Origin: Parvularia atlantis
Lineage: Eukaryota > Opisthokonta > Rotosphaerida
Reading direction: 5' to 3'
Assembly (NCBI GenBank): GCA_943704415.1
Contig: CALSCO010001275.1
Span: forward strand, 1-30,471
Length of the DNA: 30,471 nucleotides
This document shows, in pieces, positions 1 to 8,609 of this stretch; position 1 is the first letter of the stretch; each line of letters begins with the position of its first letter. A program made the position numbers and the translations under genes. The notes beneath the pieces were generated by a model that made no database searches, was not told the origin of the DNA, and was given only the letters and a program-made list of their open reading frames with translations.

Positions 1-59
1 CCCCCCCCGCGCCTGCCCGCCACTGGCTCGCTGGTCTCATCTCATCGCCCCGATCGCAG

Positions 60-3000
60 CGCCCTCGCCGTGCTCGACGCGCACGACCCGTCCGCGTGCG
101 AGATGGCCTACTCGTTCCCGCGCTACGTCCCCGTCGCGCTCAACGTGAGCGGCGCGGTACGGCGTGGGCGCCCGTACGGCCTGCACCTGTACCGCGACGG
201 GCAGCTGCACCGGTCGGACGCGCTGGTGCGCTACTGCATTGCTTGTTCTGCTCGCTCGTGGCTCAATCGCGCGCAGCACGGCATTCCAGTCGTGTTCGCG
301 TCGGGTAGCGCCGGCAGCTTCCGCCAGGTGCGGTCGATCGCGACGGCGGTGGCGCACGAGGAGGTGCATCGTCGTTGCTGCAGCACGGCGAACGGTGCGC
401 TGATCGCGGGGCGCAGGCGCGGCAGAGCGTGACGCGGCGCGAGGCGATGTTCGACTTCTTCACGGTGGACTTTAACGAGGAGCTGACGGGCATCCACGGC
501 GTGTCGGTGCGCGCGCGTCGTGTGTGCCGTGTAGGTTGAACGTTGACACACGTGATGCCCAGGTCAGGGAGCAGGCGTCGTTCCTCAACGACGTGATCCA
601 CAAGGTGCTCGAGCTATACCGCGCGCCCGGGCTGCACCGCGGCACGGGCTTTGTGCCGCCGACGTCGGTGATGCTGGTGGGGCACTCGATGGGCGGGCTC
701 GTGGCGCGTGCGATGGTGCGCGGTCGCGCTGCCGTGCGCAGCGCCTGACGACCGTGACGCGCGGCAGGTTACGCTGCCCAACTTTGTGCCCGGCCTGGTC
801 TCGCACATCTTCACACTCGCGACGCCGCACATGTGCGCCCCGGCCACGCTTGAGCGCACACTCGACCGGGTCTACGCCGACAGCAACTATTACTGGCGGC
901 ACCACTTTTCCGACGCCGAGGCCGCGCAGGGCCAGGGCGACGACCACCCGCTGCTCGACAACACGACAATCCTCTCGATCGCGGGCGGCAACCGGGACCT
1001 CATGGTCAACGGCGACTTGGTGCGCGCACACGCACACGCACACGCACACGCACACACGTCACATATTGGCTTGCTGACGGACGCACGCAGGTCGACGTGT
1101 CGTCCATCGCGCCGCTGTCGCAGGCGATCAACGTCTGGACGACAGGCATCCCCGAGGCGTGGACCGCGGCCGACCACCAGTCGATTCTTTGGTGCCGCCA
1201 GATCATCCAGGTGCTGGCACGCGGGTTTATGGCGCTGCGTGCGCCCGGCGAGCCGTCGCGCGTCCTGCCCGTGCCGCAGCGTCTCGCCGCGCTGCGCCGC
1301 ATCTTCACAAGCGAGGCGCTCGACCGTTTGGTGGCCGAGGACCCGGCGCCGCCGGCCAGCTTTGCGCCCGCCTCGTCGCAGCAGCCGCCTTCTTGCTGCC
1401 GTGCGCCGCTCATGCACATCAAGCTGGATGAGGTAGTGGACGCAGCGGACGCGAGCGTCGTCGTCGCGTTGGCTGGACTGCCACAGGAAGTGGTCGCCCT
1501 GGACGTGTCGATGCACGCGCGGGCCGCGCCGACCATGTTGCACTGCGACAGCTGCCTGAGCGACGACGAGCTGCCGTGCCGCGTGCTGCCGGCCGAGCGC
1601 ATCGCCGTGGTGCCGTGGACGGGGCAGCTGCCGCGGCGCTGGCTGGCGCGCATCGAGCAGAGCGAGCTGCCGCAGGCGGGCGTGCTCGTGGTGACAAACG
1701 CGGACGCGGTGCACGTCGGCGCGGTGCGGACGCTGCACATCGAGGCGCCGGCGCCGGTGCTGCCGTGGCTGGGCGGGCGGACAATCGCGCTGCCAGCGGG
1801 CGCGCTGTTCCACTCGGTGCACTTTGCGCACGTCAACAACAACCTATTTGCGTACCGTCTGCAGCTGCGCGGCGGGGCGGTGGGCGCAACGCGACCGGCC
1901 GCCGTGACCGTGCGCCTGTTTGCGCCCGCGCTGCGCGAGGACAAGCTGTTTGCGCTGCGGCTCGTGGCGGACAAAGGCTCAGTCGCGCTCGCCAAGCCCC
2001 TGCCGGTCACGTTCCACGGCTTCAACGCGCCGCTCGGTGCGAGTAAAAACTCGCTACTGCGACCGCGCGGGCGCGACGACGGCCTGCGCGTGCAGCTGTG
2101 GCTTGACGCGGACACGCCGCCGGGCACGGTCACCGAGCTCGACCTGACGCTGGACGTGCTCGGGACGTGCGGCCAGGTGCTGCGGCGCTACGCGATCGCG
2201 CTGGTGGCGGTGCTGCCGTTCGCGGTGCTCGTGCTGTGCGCGGCCAAGCAGGCGCACGAGTACGACACGACTGGCCGCATGCCGACGATTGCGCAGACGC
2301 TCACGCGCGCGCTCGGCCGGACCGGGCTCAAGCTGTTTGCGCTATTCACGTTCATCTCGCTCATGCAAGAGCGCCTGGTCCAGCTGCTGGCCGACACGCC
2401 CGTCAGCGCCACACTCTCGGCCTCGATCCTGCTTGGCAACGACGACGTGCCGCTGCTCCTGCCCGTGCTCATCCTGCTCTCGTTCGGCACGGCGACGCTC
2501 GGCATCGCCATCGCCTGGACGCTCGTGCATCTCGGGTCGCGCGTGGCCACGTCGGTGCTGAGGCCGCTGCGCACGTGGACGGCGGCGCTACAGCCGTGGT
2601 CGACGGGCGTCGTGCGCGTCTGCTGGCTCGCGCTGCTCGCGCTCAGCTTTGTGGGCCCGTACCACGTCACGCTCGTCCTGTGCACGGCGCTGCACTTGCT
2701 CGTCACCGTCGGGTCGGCCGTGCGGCTGCGCTGGGTGCGTACACGTTGGCGATGCATGTGCGTGGCTGACGACGGCTCCGTTGAAGCGAACGGACGACAC
2801 GCAGCTCCAGGCGACCGCCAACAGCCACCTGACGCAGCTCGTGCTCTTGCTCGTGCTGCTGCTCGCCAACGGCCCGCTGGTGCGTGCGTGTGAGTGGTCG
2901 ACGCGTCCAGTCAAACGCCGCGCGCTGTGCAGGCGTTTGCGTGGTACCGCAACCAGGTGCCCGCGACGGGGCCCGACTGGGCAATGCTGTGGGGCGCCGA

Positions 3001-3312
3001 CGTGGCCGACTGCGACCCGCTGGCCGTCGCGGCGTTTGCGCTGCAGGGCCTCGTGACGACGTTTGGCCTGCGACCGCGGCTGCAGGACAGGTGCGGCCGC
3101 GACGGTTCGCCCGCGTGGCTGATCGCGCCTCGTCGCGCAGCTGGGTCGCGTACGCCGCGTCGTGGCCGCTACGGCTGGTGGCGCTGGCGATCATCATGCG
3201 CGGCGTGCCGTACACCTACACCATGCAGTACAGCGCCGCGGCGCTCGCGCTGGCGACGGTCGCGGTGCACGGCGGCGCGCTGCTGCTGCACGGGCGCGTC
3301 AAGCGCGACTGA
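60..3312 (+). CDS. PGAP1: GPI inositol-deacylase, PGAP1/BST1 family (5' partial)
   Basis: This ER membrane lipase removes the inositol-linked acyl chain from GPI anchors so that GPI proteins can leave the ER. Exons, all in consistent phase: 60-225, 277-363, 417-506, 563-715, 768-1019, 1091-2734, 2805-2879, 2933-3090, 3141-3312. Position 60 follows an acceptor, so the first exon, with the usual N-terminal membrane anchor, lies outside the window. Visible family motifs are the CEMAYSFPRY segment, IPVVFASGSAGSFRQVRS, FFTVDFNEE and the serine-lipase elbow GHSMGG, followed by LATPHM. The long sixth exon carries the lumenal beta-rich part and the first membrane spans. Further hydrophobic spans run to the C-terminus, as in BST1. 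The tail ends RVKRD, a weak dilysine-like ER retrieval signal. The sixth intron could instead end at AAG 2786, in the same frame. The gene converges on REC114 with 46 bp between stops. Confidence 0.93.
1026..1057. repeat. ACACGC microsatellite inside PGAP1 intron
   Basis: About five tandem ACACGC units fill much of the 71-nt intron 1020-1090. They sit between the donor GTGCGC and the branch-like GCTGACG. The intron is longer than its neighbours (50-56 nt) roughly by the length of this repeat. Confidence 0.8.
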
Positions 3313-3358
3313 TCAACGAGCGCCGCTGTGCTGTACAGGACCCGCAGACGCACCACGA

Positions 3359-3986
3359 TCACAGCACCGACGGCACGCCCGCGCGCTGCAGCGCCGCCTC
3401 GACCTCGCGGCACAGCGCGACAAAGCCCGGGTCGTCCAGCACTGCGAGCAGCTGCGCCTCGACGTTGCCGTCGACGATCGGGGCTGCTGCTGCTGCTGCT
3501 GCTGCGGGTGGCGCACGTGAGCCGACGGCGTCCGTGATCTTGACCTGGAGGTGCCGCGCGAGGGCCTCGCAGCACTGGCGGCACTCGGCGGCGCTCGCGA
3601 AGCGCACTTGGAACTTTTGCACGGCGCCGCCCTGCGCTCGACGTGGCGATCAGCAGCGGTCCGGCCACGTCGCGATCAGACGACCTCGGTGTAGGACACG
3701 AGCAGCTGGTCCTCGGCACGCAGCGCGCGCAGCCCGAGGCGCACAGCAGCGGCGGCAGTGAACTGCAGCGTCTGCGAGGCGTCGGCGCGGGTTAACTAGC
3801 GCGCGATGTCGGCGAGGGACGCACGGCAGGACCCGCGATCGACGTGTGCAGCTCGAGCACGGCGCGGTCGGCGTGGATCCGCACGAGCGGCTCAAAGAAG
3901 TGTGCGTAGCCGCTGCCGCTGCTGCTGCCGGCGTCGTGCCACAGCGACAGGCGCAGCGGGCGCCACAGCCACTCGCGCGTTGTCAT
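3359..3986 (-). CDS. REC114: Meiotic recombination protein REC114
   Basis: REC114 works with MEI4 and the TOPVIBL/SPO11 machinery to make meiotic double-strand breaks. Exons on the minus strand: 3986-3825, 3771-3685, 3631-3359, giving 173 residues. The N-terminal half has the PH-like part, including HFFEPLVRIHADRAVLELHT and TLQFTAAAAVRLGL. This is followed by FQVRFASAAECRQCCEALAR, which resembles vertebrate FRVQFSGESKEQALEHCCSC. A poly-Ala linker encoded by GCN repeats leads to the C-terminal helix DDPGFVALCREVEAALQ, matching the conserved MEI4-unrelated tail (DQNFPAFVEEVEKEL in human). Human REC114 is longer, so this is a compact form. The protein evolves fast and identity is modest; the order and spacing of the three blocks carry the call. 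The start chosen is the ATG at 3986, next to the minisatellite. Confidence 0.75.
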
Positions 3987-4047
3987 GATGATCGTGAAAC
4001 GAAACGAAACACGGGTGAGACAAGTGTGCGACGAGTGGTCGATCAGA

Positions 4048-4162
4048 CAAGTGGTCGGTCAGACGAGTGGTCTCGTGCGACAAGTGGTCGGTCAGACGAG
4101 TGGTCTCGTGCGACAAGTGGTCGGTCAGACGAGTGGTCTCGTGCGACAAGTGGTCGGTCAGA
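4048..4162. repeat. 33-bp minisatellite, about 3.5 copies
   Basis: Units at 4048-4080, 4081-4113, 4114-4146 and a partial 4147-4162 are identical where full. The unit begins CAAGTGGTCGGTCAGACGAG. A degenerate half-unit precedes it at 4031-4047. Because 33 is a multiple of three, several frames stay open through it. It occupies the gap between the REC114 start and the peptidase stop, and the peptidase stop codon (4158-4160) lies in its last partial unit. Confidence 0.95.
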
Positions 4163-5584
4163 GGAGGCTCCGAGCGCTACGGACATGCGGGCGCTGGCGC
4201 GAGATGAGCGGAACGACGTCGCGCGGCTCGATGCCGGCCAAGGGCTCGTCGTCGGCGCTTGTGAAGATGGCGAAGGCCATGCGCGGCGTGTTGAACGCGA
4301 TGCCGATGCCGTCCACGCCGTCCTCGTACGACAGCATGACCACTGCGCATGCGCAGTGATCAGCGACAGTACCGGCAGAACGCGCGAGAACGCACGCCCG
4401 CCCAGTCCGGACGCGGCGCTGCTCAGGTGCTTGACGGCGGCCTCGGCCGCAGCCTGCGCGCTCATGCCGGTGCGCGCGTGGTCGACGGCCGTGCGTGTGA
4501 AGAGCACGCGAATCAGGTCCTCGCCGTAGCCTGACGGCCGCGACGAGGTTGAGCGACTGCCGATTCCGTGATGCGCATATGCACCTGTCGCCGCCGCACC
4601 GGCCACACCGCGCTCGACATACGCGCCCGAGCCCCACAGCGGCGTGTCGCCGACACGTCCGGGCCGCTTGAACGGCGTGCCGCCCGTCGACAGCCCCACG
4701 GCCATGCGCCCGGACATGTCCACGCAGACAACGCCGACGGTGCCCATGCCGTTGGCCTTGGTCTTGGTGGGCGCAGCGGGTGCGCTGGCGGGCACGGGCA
4801 CGGGCGCCGGTGCGATGGTGGCGGGGACTGGAGCGGTTGGCGCCGCGCCGGGGCCCGTCTTGCCAAAGGCGGTCTTTGCGTCGTAGCGCGGCAGGCCTTT
4901 AATCTCGTAGAAGCTGTCGGCGCGCGTGAGAGGGCTGCAGTCGCGCGAGGTGGCACGGTGCGGCAGACCGCTCCAGCTCGCGCCCGACCAGCAGCGACTC
5001 GGTAGAGCACATCTCGAGGCCGTACTGCCAAGGTGGAGCAGCAACACGATGTTAAGAGGCACGTGCGCGCGCGCGTGGCAATCGCACCTCCTCGGCCAGG
5101 CGGCGGCACCCGTCCGCGACGACAACGACGTTGCGCGTCTTGTCCATGATGACCCGCGCGAGCTGCACCGGGTGGCGCACGTTGCGCACGGCGCAGCACG
5201 CTGCGACCTTGAGGTCGTCCGTGGCGAGGATCGCGTCCATCTCGACGTCGCCGGCGCTGTTGACAAACGATCCTGCGGGCCGCGTCAAGGCGTTGCCGGG
5301 GCACGAGCGAGCGGCACACGGCGGGCGCACCGCGGCCCGCGTCAAACGTCGGATCGTCCTCGAGCATCTCCACGGCGGCCTGCACCGCGTCGATCGCCGC
5401 CGCGCCTCGCGCGAGCATCCCGCCGGCGAGGCGCGCAGCCGCCACCACGCCGCGCTTGTGGTCGTCCACGGCCTCGTCCGGGATGTCCCACGCGCCTGCG
5501 CGCACGCGCCGATTGAGCGCGGGAAAGGGAGGCACGCGGAGAGCACTGACCGCCGTGAACCACTACGCGCCACGTGTGCTTCAT
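4158..5584 (-). CDS. Isoaspartyl peptidase / L-asparaginase, Ntn-hydrolase (ASRGL1-like)
   Basis: This is a plant-type asparaginase that hydrolyses beta-aspartyl peptides and asparagine after self-cleavage. Exons on the minus strand: 5584-5551, 5495-5331, 5272-5088, 5024-4969, 4913-4585, 4530-4396, 4342-4158 (1089 nt, 362 residues). The N-terminus VVVHGGAWD is the family signature. Further marks are EDDPTFDAGRG, NSAGDVEMDA and the autocleavage site GMG-TVGVV with nucleophile Thr205. Then come STGG, PGRVGDTPL, TGYGED and SGLGG, and the tail has GIEPRD where human ASRGL1 has GIDPDD. A Pro/Ala-rich linker (about residues 167-196) precedes the nucleophile, where the family has a flexible loop. 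PGRVGDTPL and the tail favour ASRGL1 over taspase-1. The start at 5584 lies 147 bp from the divergent TAF6 start. The last 10-15 codons run towards the minisatellite and are poorly conserved. Confidence 0.9.
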
Positions 5585-5731
5585 CCTCTGTGGGGACGGA
5601 CCGAGTGAGTTGCCGTATCTCGCAGCATGGCGACGGAGTGGGATCCGTCCCTCTCCTTGCGCCGTCCGCAGCTGCGGGCGCCCTGACACGCCGCGTCGCG
5701 CCGGCGTCGCGCCTGCGTCGCAGATAGAGCG
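5585..5731. promoter_or_regulatory. Divergent promoter, peptidase / TAF6
   Basis: This 147-bp gap lies between the start codons of two divergent genes and must hold both promoters and 5' leaders. No TATA-like element is visible. It is GC-rich and otherwise featureless to me. Confidence 0.5.
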
Positions 5732-7735
5732 ATGTCGATCCTCAGCGGCGCCGCCGTCAAGGTGCTCGCTGAGGCCGCGGGCGTGGCGAGCCTGGCCGAC
5801 GAGGTCGCCGCGGCCGTCGCGCCCGACATTGAGTACCGGCTGCGCGAGGTGCGCGGCGTCGTCGATGGGGACGGCGGGCAGGGACGTGACGCGCCGGCGG
5901 AGCAGGTGATCCAGGACGCGGTCAAGTTCATGCACCACAGCAAGCGCCAGCGCATGACCGCGGACGACGTCAACCGCGCGCTGCGCGTGCGCAACGTCGA
6001 GGTGCCCTGCGCTGGGCGATGCGCGGACGGGTGGCGCTCACGTGCGGCGTCGTGGCCAGCCGCTGTTTGGCTTCGCCGGCCGCGAGCCGCTGCGCTACCG
6101 CAAGGTGCCCGGCGCAGGCGTGGCCGACGTGTACTTTGTCGAGGACGACGAGATCGACTGCAACGAGCTCGTCAACGCGCCCCTGCCGCGCCTGCCGCTC
6201 GAGGTGTCCTACACGAGTACGTGCCGCTCGCGCGCGCGGTCGCCGCTGATCCTGCCGCCAGGCCACTGGCTCGCGATCGAGGGCATCCAGCCGGCGATCC
6301 CGCAGAACCCGCCGCCGCTGCGTGCGTGCTTTGCGCACATGTGTCGCTGCGCTCACGGCCTCCCACCGGTCCGCGCACCCCAGCAGCCGACGCCGACCAG
6401 CCCGTGAACGGGACAGGGCCGGCGAGCGCGCTCACGGCGACGGGCGGTGCGCCGTTCGAAACGCCCGCGTGCCTCCCTCATTGAGCGTGCGCGCGGGCAG
6501 TGCGTGCCCCCGAGGGCCTCGCGATCTCGGACCCCACGGCCGCCGGCGCGCAAGTGACGGTGCGCAATGCCAGTGCCAGTGCCAGTGCGCCCCGGCTGAC
6601 GGACGCCGCGCCCAGCCGCTCGTCAAGCACGTGCTGACGAAGGAGATGCAGCTGTACTACGAGAAGATCGTTGCGACGCTCTCGCGGCCGGACGCGCAGG
6701 CGCGCCGCCAGGTGCTCGCGAGCCTGCAGTCGGACCCGGGGATCCACCAGCTGCTGCCGTACCTGGTTCAGTTTATCATCGACCGGGTGCGCCGCGATCG
6801 GCCGCTAGGTGCGCTGCTCACCGTTCGCGCAGGTCGGCAGCAACATCAAGAACCTGGACGTGCTCACGACGATGATGTCGGTCGTCAACGCGCTGCTCGA
6901 AAACACGAACCTGTTTCTCGAGCCCTACGTGCGTGCCGAAACGCGACGCTGATGCGGTTGACCCGCGCGCGCGCGCGCATTCGCAGCTGCACCAGCTCAT
7001 GCCGGCGATCCTCACGTGCCTCGTGGGCAAGCAGCTGTGCCGCTTGCCGACGCAGGAGGACCATTGGTCGCTGCGCGACGCGGCCGCGCGCATCGTCCGC
7101 ATCGTCTGCCGGTGCGTCTCGCGCGCTGCTGTGGACGTGGCGCCGACCGCCACGGCACAGCAATTACGGCAACGCCTACTACACGCTCGAGTCGCGCGTG
7201 ACCAAGACGCTCCTGCGCGCGTTCCTTGACCCACTCAAGCCGCTCTCGAGCCACTACGGCGCGATCGTCGGCCTTACCGCGCTCGGCTACGAGGTGCGCG
7301 CGCTCGCTCGCCCAGCCCCCCCCCCCCCCCCCCTTTGGCGCTCGTACATGACGCGTGCGCGCGTCGCAGGTCATCCGCACGCTGCTCCTGCCCAACCTGC
7401 GCGTCTACTTCAAGCTCATTCAGCCGCACATGCGCCTCGACCCGCGCACCGACGTCAAGTCGATGGAGGCGCACCGTTGTTTTGACGCGCTCCTGGTGCG
7501 CCCGCCCGCCGATGGGCTGTTGCACTCACGCCAACTGCTCGCGCAGACCGCCACCGGCCAGTTTATCAGCGAGGCCGTGCGCGACGCCGCGGACGACACG
7601 ACCGAGGCCGCGCTCACGCCGCCCGAGCGCGTGGCGCGCGCGATCCTGCCGGGCTCGGGCGTGACGTACGACGACCTCGTGCAGGTGTTTGGGGCGGACC
7701 GGCTGGGCCCCTTCCTGTCGGGTGTGTCGCGATGA
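5732..7735 (+). CDS. TAF6: TFIID subunit TAF6
   Basis: TAF6 is a histone-fold subunit of TFIID (and of SAGA-type complexes) that pairs with TAF9. Exons: 5732-5848, 5906-6001, 6060-6216, 6262-6321, 6384-6446, 6501-6553, 6616-6786, 6833-6928, 6987-7111, 7161-7293, 7370-7735 (1437 nt, 478 residues). Residues 1 to about 71 are the histone fold, with VLAEAAGVASLADEVA, VAPDIEYRLREV and VKFMHHSKRQRMT. These are followed by PLFGFAGREPLRYR, the DAPLP-like NAPLPRLPLE and HWLAIEGIQPAIPQNPPP. The C-terminal half is the HEAT-repeat domain, with LVKHVLTKEMQLYYEKI, LLPYLVQFI, LHQLMPAILTCLVGKQL, SRVTKTLLRAFLDP, HYGAIVGLTALG and LLLPNLRVYFKL. The linker exons around 6384-6553 are not conserved, and their splice sites rest on phase and intron size alone. 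The intron at 7294-7369 contains a poly-C run. Confidence 0.95.
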
Positions 7736-7776
7736 GCCCACGTGTGCGGCAACGCCGGAACGCGTCCGCTTGCGAT

Positions 7777-7881
7777 GTCTTGTTGCTGACGATCTTAGAC
7801 GCCCCTGAGCCTCAACGTGCACACGCACCAGCGTCTTGTTGCTGACAATCTTAGACACCCCTCAGCCTCAACGTGCACACG
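7777..7881. repeat. Two direct copies of a 49-bp unit
   Basis: Copies at 7777-7825 and 7833-7881 differ at about three positions and are 7 bp apart. Each begins GTCTTGTTGCTGAC and ends CAACGTGCACACG. They lie in the 292-bp gap between the TAF6 stop and the POMP start. They could sit in the TAF6 3' UTR or the POMP promoter. Confidence 0.9.
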
Positions 7882-8027
7882 TCCATCGGACACGTGCAGG
7901 CCAGAAGGCGCGCTCGCCGCCTCTTAACCCATCCGCCATGCTGCCTTCCGCCTTTCACCTACCTTTCGCAACGTGCAAAACCCGAGCTCACGCGTGTCGG
8001 AGCATTTCCCGCTCTGTCGTCGTGCTG

Positions 8028-8573
8028 ATGGACGCGCTGCGTCTCGTGCCGCGCGCCGAGCCGGCGACGTCGGCGCCGGTGACGCTGCCGGACGTGCTGC
8101 GCGAGGGCCCGGTGTCGGTGCGCGCGCAGACGGCGGCGCCGCACCCGGTGCAGGTGATCCAGGACGAGGTGCGCCTTCGCTGACTGCGTGTTGTTCGCCG
8201 AGTGGCTGACGCGTCCCCTGTCGTCGCCGTCGTCGCCGTCGTCGCCAGTGGCAGGCGCAGCAGGAGCGGGTGCACTGGGCGCTGCAGCGCGTCGCGTTCG
8301 GGTCGCATCTGCCCGTGCGCATGCAGATGGAGCGGCACATCGTCGCCCAGGCCGCGCGCTTGCCCGTCCTGCCCACGTCGCGCCTCGGCCTCGACATCCT
8401 CGAGGGCAAGGACGAGCTGATCGAGTTTGAGGACTACCTGAACGGTGCGTGGCGCGCGTGCGTGCACACGAGCTGGTCAGAGGGCTGACGTGGACGGCGT
8501 CGCAGACCCCGTGCACGCCGTCGGCAAGGTTGACCCGCACGTCGCGATGGAGCACAAGCTGCGCATGAACTGA
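8028..8573 (+). CDS. POMP: Proteasome maturation protein POMP/UMP1
   Basis: This chaperone assists 20S proteasome assembly and is degraded as the first substrate of the new particle. Exons: 8028-8168, 8255-8444, 8506-8573 (399 nt, 132 residues; human POMP is 141). Family marks in order are LPDVLREGP (human HDLLRKGF), a middle helix WALQRVAFGSHLPVRMQMER (human LRNIQGLFAPLKLQMEF), then LPVLPTSRLGLDILEGKDE and IEFEDYLNDP (human LSLDVLRGNDETIGFEDILNDP). The tail AMEHKLRMN matches MVEYKLGL. The acceptor of intron 1 could be 8248 instead of 8254, adding two codons in the same frame. That intron is 86 nt, with GTCGCC repeats near its end. The start is the ATG beginning MDALRLVP. An in-frame ATG upstream at 7938 would add about 30 residues unlike the family. 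Confidence 0.92.
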
Positions 8574-8609
8574 GCCTGTTCGCCGATGCGCATACCACCC
8601 GCAGTCACA

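Noticed and set aside
890-1831. Minus-strand reading frame of 313 codons opposite PGAP1
   Set aside because: Antisense to conserved PGAP1 exons, rich in Arg/His/Gln, with no recognisable domain.
4031-4162. The 33-bp repeats as a CRISPR array
   Set aside because: Units are directly adjacent with no unique spacers, and the surroundings are spliced eukaryotic genes.
4158-5584. Peptidase gene as taspase-1
   Set aside because: Both share the fold and GTVG nucleophile, but PGRVGDTPL, NSAGDVEMDA and the GIEPRD tail fit the asparaginase/isoaspartyl peptidase branch.
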